A DNA stretch of 64,000 nucleotides from Raineyella sp044508675. Lineage in GTDB: Bacteria; Actinomycetota; Actinomycetes; Propionibacteriales; Propionibacteriaceae. The translations under genes and the position numbers were made by a program. Position 1 is the first letter of the stretch. Each line of letters begins with the position of its first letter. The notes under the pieces were generated by a model that saw nothing but the letters and a program-made list of their open reading frames with translations, ran no database searches and was not told where the DNA came from. This document shows, piece after piece, positions 1 through 7,680 of this stretch. The stretch spans positions 22,801 through 86,800 of the forward strand of contig JBIQHF010000013.1 of assembly GCA_044508675.1 (NCBI GenBank). The letters run 5' to 3'.

Positions 1-1
1 C

Positions 2-1507
2 GTCAACGCGGGCTCGGCGGCGGCTGTGGAGAAGCAGCACGCCAAGGGCAAGCAGACCGCCCGGGAGCGGATCGAGGCGCTGCTGGATGAGGGATCGTTC
101 GCTGAGCTCGACCAGTTCGCCCGCCATCGCTCGACCTCGTTCGGGTTGGAGGCCAAGCGGCCGTACGGCGACGGTGTCGTCACCGGGATCGGATCGATCC
201 ACGGCCGCCCGGTGTGCGTGTTCTCCCAGGACGTCACGATCTTCGGTGGCGCCCTCGGCGAGGTGTACGGCGAGAAGATCGTCAAGATCATCGACTTCGC
301 GATGAAGACCGGCTGCCCGCTGATCGGCATCAACGAGGGTGGCGGCGCCCGGATCCAGGAGGGCGTGGTCTCCCTCGGCCTGTACGGCGAGATCTTCCGC
401 CGCAACACCCAGGCCTCCGGTGTCATCCCGCAGATCTCGCTGATCATGGGTGCCGCGGCCGGTGGCCACGTGTACTCCCCGGCGCTGACCGACTTCACCG
501 TCATGGTCGACCAGACCTCGCAGATGTTCATCACCGGCCCGGCCGTGATCAAGACGGTCACCGGCGAGGACGTCTCGCTGGAGGAGCTGGGGGGTGCCCG
601 TACCCACAACACCAAGTCCGGCAACGCCCACTACCTGGCCGCCGACGAGGCCGATGCACTGGAGTACGTCCGCGACCTAGTCTCCTTCCTGCCGCAGAAC
701 AACCTGGAGGATCCGCCGTACTACGACGAGGAGGCCGACCTGTCGTTGAGCGAGACCGACCTCTCGCTCGACACGCTGATCCCGGACTCCCCGAACCAGC
801 CGTACGACATGCGCAACGTGATCGAGGCGGTCCTGGACGACGGCGAGTTCCTCGAGGTCCAGGAGCTCTTCGCCCAGAACATCGTCGTCGGCTTCGGCCG
901 GGTCGAGGGTCGTACGGTCGGCATCGTCGCCAACCAGCCGACCCAGTTCGCCGGTTGTCTCGACATCGACGCCTCCGAGAAGGCCGCCCGGTTCGTCCGC
1001 ACCTGTGACTGCTTCAACATCCCGATCCTGACCTTCGAGGACACCCCGGGCTTCCTGCCCGGCACCGACCAGGAGTGGAACGGCATCATCCGCCGCGGCG
1101 CGAAGCTGATCTTCGCCTACGCCGAGGCGACCGTCCCGCTGATCACGATCATCACCCGCAAGGCCTACGGCGGCGCGTACGACGTGATGGGGTCCAAGCA
1201 CCTGGGCGCGGACATCAACCTGGCCTGGCCTACCGCGCAGATCGCGGTGATGGGCGCCGAGGGCGCGGTCAACATCCTGCACCGCAAGGCCCTGGCCAGC
1301 GACTCCGACCCGGAGGCGCTGCGCAAGAAGCTGATCGACGACTACAACGACACGCTGGCCAACCCGTACGTGGCGGCCGAGCGCGGGTACGTCGACCAGG
1401 TCATCCAGCCGCACGACACCCGCCAGGAGATCGTCCGCGTGCTGCGGCTGTTGCGTACCAAGCGCGAGAGCCTGCCGCCGAAGAAGCACGGGAACATCCC
1501 GCTGTGA
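2..1507 (+). CDS. pccB: Acyl-CoA (propionyl-CoA) carboxylase beta subunit, 5'-truncated by window edge
   Basis: Carboxyltransferase subunit that moves the carboxyl group from carboxybiotin to an acyl-CoA, most likely propionyl-CoA, giving methylmalonyl-CoA. The reading frame is open to the first bases of the window and already reads into family sequence (VEKQHAKGK), so the true start lies upstream; the in-frame GTG at 26 is internal. Two crotonase-like halves are visible. The N-half has the GGGARIQEG and GAAAGGHVYSPAL acyl-CoA/oxyanion motifs, and the C-half has GGAYDVMGSKHLGAD. The stop is followed directly by the small epsilon subunit, and the biotin carboxylase/carrier subunit lies 3.6 kb downstream, as in the mycobacterial accD5-accE5-maf-accA3 neighbourhood. 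Substrate choice between propionyl- and acetyl-CoA is inferred from the family resemblance only. Confidence 0.95.
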   Translation, partial: VNAGSAAAVEKQHAKGKQTARERIEALLDEGSFAELDQFARHRSTSFGLEAKRPYGDGVVTGIGSIHGRPVCVFSQDVTIFGGALGEVYGEKIVKIIDFAMKTGCPLIGINEGGGARIQEGVVSLGLYGEIFRRNTQASGVIPQISLIMGAAAGGHVYSPALTDFTVMVDQTSQMFITGPAVIKTVTGEDVSLEELGGARTHNTKSGNAHYLAADEADALEYVRDLVSFLPQNNLEDPPYYDEEADLSLSETDLSLDTLIPDSPNQPYDMRNVIEAVLDDGEFLEVQELFAQNIVVGFGRVEGRTVGIVANQPTQFAGCLDIDASEKAARFVRTCDCFNIPILTFEDTPGFLPGTDQEWNGIIRRGAKLIFAYAEATVPLITIITRKAYGGAYDVMGSKHLGADINLAWPTAQIAVMGAEGAVNILHRKALASDSDPEALRKKLIDDYNDTLANPYVAAERGYVDQVIQPHDTRQEIVRVLRLLRTKRESLPPKKHGNIPL

Positions 1508-1527
1508 GCACCGTGGAGGAGCAGATC

Positions 1528-1755
1528 GTGTCCGAGGAGCAGAAGGCCCCGGCATTCGAGGTCATCGCCGGATCGCCGACCGAGGAGGAACTGGCGGCGA
1601 TCACCGTGGTGTTCGCCACACTCGCCGGGCCGGACAAGCCGGCCGGCACCGGCACCCAGCCACGCTCGTCCCGGTTCAACTCGTACTGGCGGGCCATCCG
1701 TCGGTCGTTCTTCACCGGTCGCGAGACCTGGAACTCGGGGCTGCGGCAGTTCTAG
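1528..1755 (+). CDS. accE: Acyl-CoA carboxylase epsilon subunit (AccE/PccE-like)
   Basis: A 75-residue protein carrying the short conserved core of actinobacterial carboxylase epsilon subunits (VIAGSPTEEELAAI, then a basic/aromatic tail). Epsilon subunits bridge and stimulate the alpha (biotin carboxylase) and beta (carboxyltransferase) subunits and have no catalytic domain. The GTG at 1528 was chosen because a strong GGAGGA sits at 1515-1520, 7 bases upstream. An alternative GTG at 1504 overlaps the pccB stop as GTGA and would add eight residues. The position immediately after pccB and before maf matches other Actinobacteria. Confidence 0.85.
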   Translation: MSEEQKAPAFEVIAGSPTEEELAAITVVFATLAGPDKPAGTGTQPRSSRFNSYWRAIRRSFFTGRETWNSGLRQF

Positions 1756-1784
1756 TCCCGCCGTCCGGTCCGGCGGACGTGATC

Positions 1785-1797
1785 TAGTCTGTCGGGC
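1785..1797 (+). promoter_or_regulatory. Leaderless promoter -10 element for maf
   Basis: TAGTCT at 1785-1790 ends 7 bases before the GTG at 1798, and no Shine-Dalgarno sequence lies between. This is the spacing expected if transcription begins at the start codon, and it supports the GTG at 1798. Confidence 0.55.
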
Positions 1798-2466
1798 GTG
1801 AATCCGGACACCACCAGACGGGCCGAGGAGGCCACCCTGCGACCGAGTCACCGCGTCGTGCTGGGATCGGCCTCACCGGCCCGTCTGTCGACTCTGCGTG
1901 CGGCCGGGCTGGACCCCGAGGTGGTCGTCTCCGGCGTGGATGAGGAGGGCGTGACCGCCGACTCCCCTGCCGAGCTCGCTGGGCTGCTCGCCCGTCTCAA
2001 GGCCGAGGACGTCGTCGACCGGGTGGGCGCCGGAATGGTCGACCGGCCCACGATCGTCATCACCTGCGATTCGGTCCTGGAGCAGGACGGGCTGGCGTAC
2101 GGCAAGCCGGGCACCGCCGCCGTCGCCACCGAGCGATGGCGCCGGATGCGCGGGTCGACGGGGATCCTGCACACCGGCCACCACGTGGTCGTGCTGACCG
2201 GAGGGGACCTGCCCGCGGCACGGTCGGCCGCCGCGGTGGGCAGCACGGTGGTCCGCTTCGGCAGCCCGACCGACGACGAGATCGCGGCGTACGTGGCTAC
2301 CGGCGAGCCGCTGCGGGTGGCCGGCGCCTTCACCCTCGATGGGCTGGGCGGGGCCTTCGTCGCCGGTATCGACGGCGATCCCCACAATGTGGTCGGGATC
2401 AGCCTGCCACTGTTGCGCGACCTGCTCGCCTCGCTCGGGATCAGCTGGATCCGGCTCTGGCGTTAG
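1798..2466 (+). CDS. maf: Maf-family nucleoside triphosphate pyrophosphatase
   Basis: Cytosolic house-cleaning enzyme that hydrolyses non-canonical or modified nucleoside triphosphates to monophosphates. The 222-residue protein has the N-terminal GSASPAR loop, a central CDSVLEQDGLAYGKP segment corresponding to the family's D-x-V...GKP motif, and the C-terminal GLGGAFV / IDGDPHNVVG motif that defines Maf. The GTG start is supported by the -10 element immediately upstream. The TAG stop lies inside the -10 element of the next gene, ubiA. Substrate preference cannot be read from the sequence. Confidence 0.92.
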   Translation: MNPDTTRRAEEATLRPSHRVVLGSASPARLSTLRAAGLDPEVVVSGVDEEGVTADSPAELAGLLARLKAEDVVDRVGAGMVDRPTIVITCDSVLEQDGLAYGKPGTAAVATERWRRMRGSTGILHTGHHVVVLTGGDLPAARSAAAVGSTVVRFGSPTDDEIAAYVATGEPLRVAGAFTLDGLGGAFVAGIDGDPHNVVGISLPLLRDLLASLGISWIRLWR

Positions 2467-2478
2467 GCTGGGCGCATC
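2464..2478 (+). promoter_or_regulatory. Promoter -10 element overlapping the maf stop codon
   Basis: TAGGCT at 2464-2469 contains the maf stop codon and lies 9 bases before the ubiA ATG at 2479. There is no Shine-Dalgarno sequence, so ubiA probably has its own near-leaderless transcript. Confidence 0.5.
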
Positions 2479-3417
2479 ATGACCTCTCCCGACCCCGGGG
2501 ACGCCCCCGCTCCCGAGACCGCACCGGATCCCGCGGCGGCGCGACCACGTACGGTGCTGCCGGCCTGGTTGCGTGCCCTGCGCCCCAAACAGTGGATCAA
2601 GAACGGCCTGGTGCTCACCGCCCCACTTGCCGCCGGACGGGTGTTCGAGACCAACGTGCTGGTCGCGACGCTGGCGGCGCTGGTGGCGTTCATCGCGGTC
2701 TCCTCGTCGGTGTACCTGTTCAACGACATCCACGACATCGAGGCCGACCGCCAGCATCCGAAGAAGCGGTACCGGCCGATCCCGGCCGGCGAGCTGTCGG
2801 TCCGGGTCGCCGGGGTGCTGGCCGTCGTGCTCGGCGCGGCCGGGATGGCGCTCGGCTTCGCGGTGTCGGTGCCCCTGGGCACCACCCTGGTCAGCTACCT
2901 GCTGGTCCAGTTCTTCTACTCGTTCTTCCTGAAGGACTTCCCGGTCATCGATCTGGCCGTGGTGGCGTCCGGGTTCCTGTTGCGGGCCGTCGCCGGCGGC
3001 GTGGCCAGTGACATCCCGCTGAGCCAGTGGTTCCTGCTGGTCGCCTCGTTCGGATCGCTGTTCATGGTGGCCGGCAAGCGGTACGCCGAGATGCGCGCCC
3101 TCGGCCCGGATGCGGGTACCCGCAAGTCGCTGGCGTCCTACACCGAGAGCTACCTGAAGTTCGTCTGGGAGCTCGCCGCGGTCGCCGTCGTGATGTCCTA
3201 CAGCCTGTGGGCGTTCGAGCAGCGCGCCGGCGGCAGTGAGCGGATGCTGTGGGCCGCGATCTCGATCTTCCCGTTCACCCTGGCGATGCTGCAGTATGCC
3301 TTCCGGATCGACCGAGGCGAGGGCGGCGCCCCCGAGGACGTCGTCGTGCACGACCGCGTGCTCCTGGCACTCGGCCTGATCTGGCTGGTGACCATCGGCC
3401 TCGCCGTCTTCCTCTGA
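2479..3417 (+). CDS. ubiA: Decaprenyl-phosphate phosphoribosyltransferase (UbiA family, DPPR synthase)
   Basis: Integral membrane prenyltransferase that joins 5-phosphoribosyl pyrophosphate to decaprenyl phosphate, the first step toward decaprenyl-phospho-arabinose (DPA), the arabinose donor for cell-wall arabinan. The 312-residue protein has an approximately 35-residue Pro/Ala-rich cytoplasmic N-terminus, the RPKQWIKNG entry motif, the metal-binding NDIHDIEADRQHP motif, the GKRYAEMRALG loop, and about eight or nine hydrophobic helices. It matches the Mycobacterium Rv3806c type closely. The next gene is a clear DprE2, which reinforces the DPA assignment over a quinone or heme prenyltransferase. 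Confidence 0.9.
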   Translation: MTSPDPGDAPAPETAPDPAAARPRTVLPAWLRALRPKQWIKNGLVLTAPLAAGRVFETNVLVATLAALVAFIAVSSSVYLFNDIHDIEADRQHPKKRYRPIPAGELSVRVAGVLAVVLGAAGMALGFAVSVPLGTTLVSYLLVQFFYSFFLKDFPVIDLAVVASGFLLRAVAGGVASDIPLSQWFLLVASFGSLFMVAGKRYAEMRALGPDAGTRKSLASYTESYLKFVWELAAVAVVMSYSLWAFEQRAGGSERMLWAAISIFPFTLAMLQYAFRIDRGEGGAPEDVVVHDRVLLALGLIWLVTIGLAVFL

Positions 3418-3433
3418 CCCCTAGGAGCCCGAC

Positions 3434-4192
3434 ATGCTGGATGCCACCGCCAATCCCCGTTCCCTGCTGCTGCTGGGGGGCACCTCCGACATCGCCGTGG
3501 CGATCGCCCGCGCGTACGCCAAGGAGAGCCCAGGGCTGAAGGTCGTGCTCGCGGCCCGCCCGACCGAGCGCCGGACCGCCACCGCCGAGGCACTCACGGC
3601 CGAAGGGATGGTCGTGCGGGAGATCGACCTGGACGCCCGGGCACCCGAGACGCACGAGGCGACCATCACCGCGGCGTTCGCCGCCGGCGACATCGACATG
3701 GCCGTGGTCGCCTTCGGGATCCTGGGTGATGCGGAGCGGGCCTGGCAGGACCCCGAGCACGCGCTGGAGATGGCCGAGACGAACTACTCCGCACCGGTGC
3801 ACCTGGGCGTGATGCTGGCCGACCGGATGCGGGCCCAGGGCCACGGCCAGATCGTGGTGCTGTCCAGTGTCGCCGGAGAGCGGATCCGCCGGTCCAATTT
3901 CGTCTACGGTTCCACCAAGGCCGGTCTCGACGGCTTCTACCGGGGGCTCGGCGAGGCGCTACGCGGCTCCGGGGTGGGCGTCCTGGTGGTCCGTCCCGGC
4001 TTCGTGAGGTCGAAGATGACCGAGGGCCGGGCAGCGGCACCACTGGCGGTCACGCCCGAGGAGGTCGCCGCGCAGGTGGTCGAGGGGGTGCGGACCCGCC
4101 AAGGGCTGGTCTGGGTCCCGAAGCTGTTCCGTCTGGTGATGATGGTGCTGCGCCTGGTTCCGCAGCCGATCTTTCGCAAACTGCCGTTCTGA
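3434..4192 (+). CDS. dprE2: Decaprenylphosphoryl-2-keto-beta-D-erythro-pentose reductase (DprE2)
   Basis: Short-chain dehydrogenase that reduces the 2-keto intermediate to decaprenyl-phospho-arabinose. The 252-residue protein has the N-terminal LLLLGGTSDIA nucleotide-binding motif, AFGILGDAE, the catalytic Ser in VLSSVAGE and the Y-x-x-x-K pair in VYGSTKAG. The tail (VMMVLRLVP, IFRKLPF) is almost identical to mycobacterial DprE2 (Rv3791), which makes the family call secure. An AGGAG lies at 3423-3427 and the gene follows ubiA by 16 bases, so the two are probably co-transcribed. The partner oxidase DprE1 is not in this window. Confidence 0.92.
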   Translation: MLDATANPRSLLLLGGTSDIAVAIARAYAKESPGLKVVLAARPTERRTATAEALTAEGMVVREIDLDARAPETHEATITAAFAAGDIDMAVVAFGILGDAERAWQDPEHALEMAETNYSAPVHLGVMLADRMRAQGHGQIVVLSSVAGERIRRSNFVYGSTKAGLDGFYRGLGEALRGSGVGVLVVRPGFVRSKMTEGRAAAPLAVTPEEVAAQVVEGVRTRQGLVWVPKLFRLVMMVLRLVPQPIFRKLPF

Positions 4193-4197
4193 GTGGG

Positions 4198-4253
4198 ATC
4201 CTGCGTTCGTGCCCAGGAGGGACGCAGGATACGGACATGTATCCGGGGTATCC
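4198..4253 (+). promoter_or_regulatory. Two overlapping, mutually exclusive hairpins
   Basis: ATCCTGCGT (4198-4206) pairs with ACGCAGGAT (4222-4230). GGATAC (4227-4232), which overlaps the second arm, pairs instead with GTATCC (4239-4244), and a further GGTATCC follows at 4247-4253. The pair lies between the dprE2 stop and the next start. It may be only a terminator, but competing stems of this kind also occur in attenuators. Confidence 0.4.
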
Positions 4254-4311
4254 TCAGATGACCGATGGGGCTCGCCGCAGACGCGGCTGGCCGGATGAGA
4301 AGGCTGATGCA

Positions 4312-4980
4312 GTGCAAGTAGACCTCAACGCGAGTCTCGGCGAATCACTCCGCCCGGAGTCCCTCCGCTCCGACGAGGCTGTACTCACGTACGTCTCCAG
4401 TGTCAACATCCCCGGTTGCATGCACACCGGCACCCCGCGCAGCGCGCTCACCGCGATCCGCCGCGCCCTGGTCACCGATGCCCGACTGGGGGTGGCCGTG
4501 GGCTACCGCGACTTCCTCGGCGGCGGTGACCGTTACATCGACGTGGCGTACGAGGACCTCTACGCCGAGCTGCTCTACCAGATCGGCGCCCTGGACTCCC
4601 TCGCGTTCACCGAGAGCGGACGTCTGTCGTACGTACGGCCCACCGGTGCGCTCTCGCGGATGGCGGGCCGGCGCAAGGACCATGCCGAGGCGATCCTGCG
4701 TGCGGTCGCGGCGTACGACCCGGACCTGCCGCTGGTGCTGCACCACAGTTCGCCGATGGTCGAGATGGCGGTCGAGGCCGGCCTGCGGGTGATCGCCGAT
4801 TACCCCGCCACCTCGGTGGAGCGGATGCGCACCTCGGTCGGCAGGATCGCCGCCGACGGTCGTACGGAGAACACGGTGTCACTGCACCTGGACCCGATCA
4901 CGGCCCCGGCGGTCATCAAGGCGCTGCGCGAGCTCGGTCACACTGCGGGGTCAGCTCGGCTTCCGCGGCGCGGGATGTGA
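4312..4980 (+). CDS. Divergent LamB/YcsF (5-oxoprolinase subunit A, PxpA) family protein, probably non-catalytic
   Basis: The 222-residue product follows the PxpA scaffold in order: VDLNASLGES at the N-terminus, SSVNIPGCMHTG where PxpA has SANIACGFHAGD, LLYQIGAL, VRPTGALS where PxpA has VKPHGALYN, and VSLHLD where PxpA has CLHGD. The conserved Asp after HAG, the GAHP segment and the KPHG histidine are all changed, so hydrolysis of 5-oxoproline is doubtful. No pxpB/pxpC partners are present. GTG 4312 was chosen because GAGAAGG (4297-4303) lies 8 bases upstream and the protein then begins directly with the family motif. It may be a repurposed or decaying family member; its function is unknown. 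Confidence 0.7.
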   Translation: MQVDLNASLGESLRPESLRSDEAVLTYVSSVNIPGCMHTGTPRSALTAIRRALVTDARLGVAVGYRDFLGGGDRYIDVAYEDLYAELLYQIGALDSLAFTESGRLSYVRPTGALSRMAGRRKDHAEAILRAVAAYDPDLPLVLHHSSPMVEMAVEAGLRVIADYPATSVERMRTSVGRIAADGRTENTVSLHLDPITAPAVIKALRELGHTAGSARLPRRGM

Positions 4981-5132
4981 CCCAAGGGCGATATGCTGCC
5001 CGCGTGTCGGCCGGTTCACGGTTGACGAAGCCACCGCGGTGCGGGGCTTCCAGGCCGTAGACTCGCGGCCAAAGACAGTGCCGTCGTGGCCTGGAGCCGT
5101 CGGGCGGTTCAAAGTGGAACCCAGGAGGAATA

Positions 5133-6896
5133 GTGCCCATCAGCAAGGTGCTCATCGCGAATCGTGGCGAGATCGCTGTACGAGTGATCCGCGCAGCCCG
5201 AGACGAGGGGATCGCGAGTGTAGCGGTGTACGCCGAGCCGGACGCCGACGCGTTGTTCGTCCGTCTGGCCGACGAGGCGTACGCGCTGGGCGGGGCCACT
5301 CCTGCTGAGTCGTACCTCGACATGGCCAAGATCATCGACGTGGCCAAGCGCAGTGGCGCCGATGCGGTGCACCCGGGCTACGGCTTCCTGGCTGAGAACG
5401 CTGACTTCGCCCAGGCCGTGATCGACGCCGGGCTGATCTGGATCGGTCCCTCCCCCAAGGCCATCCGCGACCTGGGCGACAAGGTCGCCGCCCGCCACAT
5501 CGCACTCAAGGTCGGGGCACCGCTGGTCCCCGGCACCCCCGATCCGGTCGCGAGCGCCGACGAGGTTGTCGCGTTCGCCAAGGAGCACGGTCTGCCGATC
5601 GCGATCAAGGCCGCCTTCGGTGGCGGTGGTCGCGGCCTGAAGGTCGCCCGCACCCTGGAGGAGGTGCCGGAGCTCTTCGAGTCCGCCACCCGTGAGGCCG
5701 TCACCGCTTTCGGCCGCGGCGAGTGCTTCGTCGAGCGCTACCTCGACAGGCCGCGCCACGTCGAGACGCAGTGCCTCGCCGACCAGCACGGCAACGTGGT
5801 GGTCGTCTCCACCCGTGACTGCTCGCTGCAGCGCCGCCACCAGAAGCTCGTCGAGGAGGCCCCGGCGCCGTTCCTCAGCGAGGAGCAGGTCGAGCGGCTG
5901 TACGCGGCATCCAAGGCGATCCTGAAGGAGGCCGGCTACGTCGGTGCCGGCACCTGCGAGTTCCTCGTCGCCCAGGACGGAATGATCTCCTTCCTCGAGG
6001 TCAACACCCGCCTGCAGGTGGAGCACCCGGTCTCCGAGGAGGTCACCGGCCTGGACCTGGTCCGCGAGATGTTCCGCATCGCCGACGGCGCAGTGCTCGG
6101 CTACGACGACCCCGAGGTTCGCGGCCACTCCTTCGAGTTCCGGATCAACGCCGAGGACCCGGGCCGCAACTTCATGCCTGCCCCCGGCACCGTCACCGAG
6201 TTCGTCGCCCCGCAGGGCCCCGGCGTCCGCTTCGACGACGGCTACCGTGCCGGAATGACCGTGCCCGGCTCCTTCGACTCGCTGGTCGGCAAGCTGATCG
6301 TCACCGGCGCCACTCGTGAGCAGGCGCTGCAGCGCTCGCGTCGTGCGCTCGGCGAGCTGGTCCTCAGCGGCATGCCGACGGCCGTCCCGTTCCACCGGGT
6401 CGTCGTCGACGACCCGGCCTTCACCGGCGAGAACGGCACCTTCGATGTCCACACCCGGTGGATCGAGACCGAGTTCGACAACCAGATCCCGCAGTACGAG
6501 GGCACCCCGGGCGAGACCCCCGAGGCCGTCGAGAAGCGGACCGTGGTCGTCGAGGTGAACGGCAAGCGCGTCGAGGTCAGCCTGCCGGCCGGCCTCGGCT
6601 CGATGAGCGGCGGCTCCGGCGCGGCCAAGAAGCCGAAGCGCCAGAAGTCGAAGGCCGCCGTCAAGGAAGCCTCCGGCAACTCGGTCACCGCACCGATGCA
6701 GGGCACCGTGGTCAAGGTCGCCGTCACCGAGGGCCAGGAGGTCAGCGAGGGTGACCTGGTCGTGGTTCTCGAGGCGATGAAGATGGAGCAGCCGATCACC
6801 GCCCACCGCACCGGTGTGGTGAAGATGCTGTCGGTCGAGGCCGGCCAGACCGTCCAGTCCGGTGAGGCCATGTGCGAGATCGTCGACGCCGAGTGA
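5133..6896 (+). CDS. accA: Acyl-CoA carboxylase alpha subunit (biotin carboxylase + biotin carboxyl carrier)
   Basis: ATP-dependent biotin carboxylase fused to its carrier domain, supplying carboxybiotin to the PccB-type beta subunit. The 587-residue protein starts with KVLIANRGEIAVRVIRAA. It has the glycine-rich ATP loop (KAAFGGGGRG, about residue 170), the RHVETQ and EVNTRLQVEHPV active-site motifs, and a flexible Lys/Ala linker around 490-515. The biotin attachment motif EAMKM places the modified lysine at about residue 550. The GTG start is backed by AGGAGG at 5122-5127. Residue length and layout match AccA3/PccA of other Actinobacteria. The subunit may be shared by several carboxylases, which the sequence cannot tell. 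Confidence 0.95.
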   Translation: MPISKVLIANRGEIAVRVIRAARDEGIASVAVYAEPDADALFVRLADEAYALGGATPAESYLDMAKIIDVAKRSGADAVHPGYGFLAENADFAQAVIDAGLIWIGPSPKAIRDLGDKVAARHIALKVGAPLVPGTPDPVASADEVVAFAKEHGLPIAIKAAFGGGGRGLKVARTLEEVPELFESATREAVTAFGRGECFVERYLDRPRHVETQCLADQHGNVVVVSTRDCSLQRRHQKLVEEAPAPFLSEEQVERLYAASKAILKEAGYVGAGTCEFLVAQDGMISFLEVNTRLQVEHPVSEEVTGLDLVREMFRIADGAVLGYDDPEVRGHSFEFRINAEDPGRNFMPAPGTVTEFVAPQGPGVRFDDGYRAGMTVPGSFDSLVGKLIVTGATREQALQRSRRALGELVLSGMPTAVPFHRVVVDDPAFTGENGTFDVHTRWIETEFDNQIPQYEGTPGETPEAVEKRTVVVEVNGKRVEVSLPAGLGSMSGGSGAAKKPKRQKSKAAVKEASGNSVTAPMQGTVVKVAVTEGQEVSEGDLVVVLEAMKMEQPITAHRTGVVKMLSVEAGQTVQSGEAMCEIVDAE

Positions 6897-6897
6897 G

Positions 6898-7656
6898 ATG
6901 ACCCACCACACGTTGAGCTGGACGCCGCTCGAGGCCACGTCCCCCCAGGGGGCGGGCTCGGGCGGCGTCCGGCCCGTGGCCCTGGTGACCGGCGCGACCC
7001 GCGGCATCGGACGGGCCGTCTCCGATGCCCTGGCGATCGACCACCACCTGCTGATCGGTGGCACCGACCCGGAGCGTACGGCCGAGGTCGCCGCATCCTA
7101 CCCGTCGGCGCGCGCCTGGCCGGTCGACCTGGCGAATGACTCCGCGGTCGGGGCGGCCTGTTCCCGGATCCAGCGGCTGGACCTGCTGGTCCACTGTGCC
7201 GGCGTCGCTGCCGGTGGCCGGATCGACGAGACCGAGACCGCAGTCTGGGAGCAGGTCTTCCGGGTCAACGTCTTCGCGGTGGCGCACCTGACCCGACGCC
7301 TCCTGCCGCTGCTGCGCAAGGCCGGCGGGCAGGTCGTGCTGATCAACTCGGACGCGGGCTTCCGGTCCGGGCCGGGCGGCTCCGTCTACGCGGCCTCGAA
7401 GTTCGCGCTGCGGGCGCTCGCCGACTCCCTGCGGGAAGAGGAGCGCGGCAGCGTACGGGTCACCTCGATCCATCCCGGTCCGGTCGACACGGACATGCAG
7501 ATGGCCCTGCAGGAACGCCTGGGCCGACCGTACGACCGTGGCGAGCACATCTCTCCCGGCGCCGTCGCCGCGGCGGTGCGGGCGGCCGTCGATGCCTCAC
7601 CCGAGGCGATGATCGAGTCGCTGACCATTCGGCCGGCCCACGACCCGGAGAGCTGA
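6898..7656 (+). CDS. Short-chain dehydrogenase/reductase
   Basis: Classical SDR of 252 residues. After an approximately 25-residue N-terminal extension it has the cofactor motif VTGATRGIGRAV, the HCAG motif (NNAG equivalent), the active Ser in LINSDAG, and Y-x-x-x-K in VYAASKFAL. PGPVDTDM follows the active site. The ATG at 6898 sits one base after the accA stop, suggesting co-transcription, and no strong ribosome site is visible. Similar SDRs often stand next to carboxylase subunits in Actinobacteria, but the substrate cannot be deduced. Confidence 0.85.
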   Translation: MTHHTLSWTPLEATSPQGAGSGGVRPVALVTGATRGIGRAVSDALAIDHHLLIGGTDPERTAEVAASYPSARAWPVDLANDSAVGAACSRIQRLDLLVHCAGVAAGGRIDETETAVWEQVFRVNVFAVAHLTRRLLPLLRKAGGQVVLINSDAGFRSGPGGSVYAASKFALRALADSLREEERGSVRVTSIHPGPVDTDMQMALQERLGRPYDRGEHISPGAVAAAVRAAVDASPEAMIESLTIRPAHDPES

Positions 7657-7680
7657 CCCACCCGCTGCCCCCGCCCCGGC

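Noticed and set aside
26..28. GTG at 26 as the true pccB start
   Set aside because: The frame is open to the window edge and conserved family sequence precedes and includes this codon, so the gene is truncated by the window.
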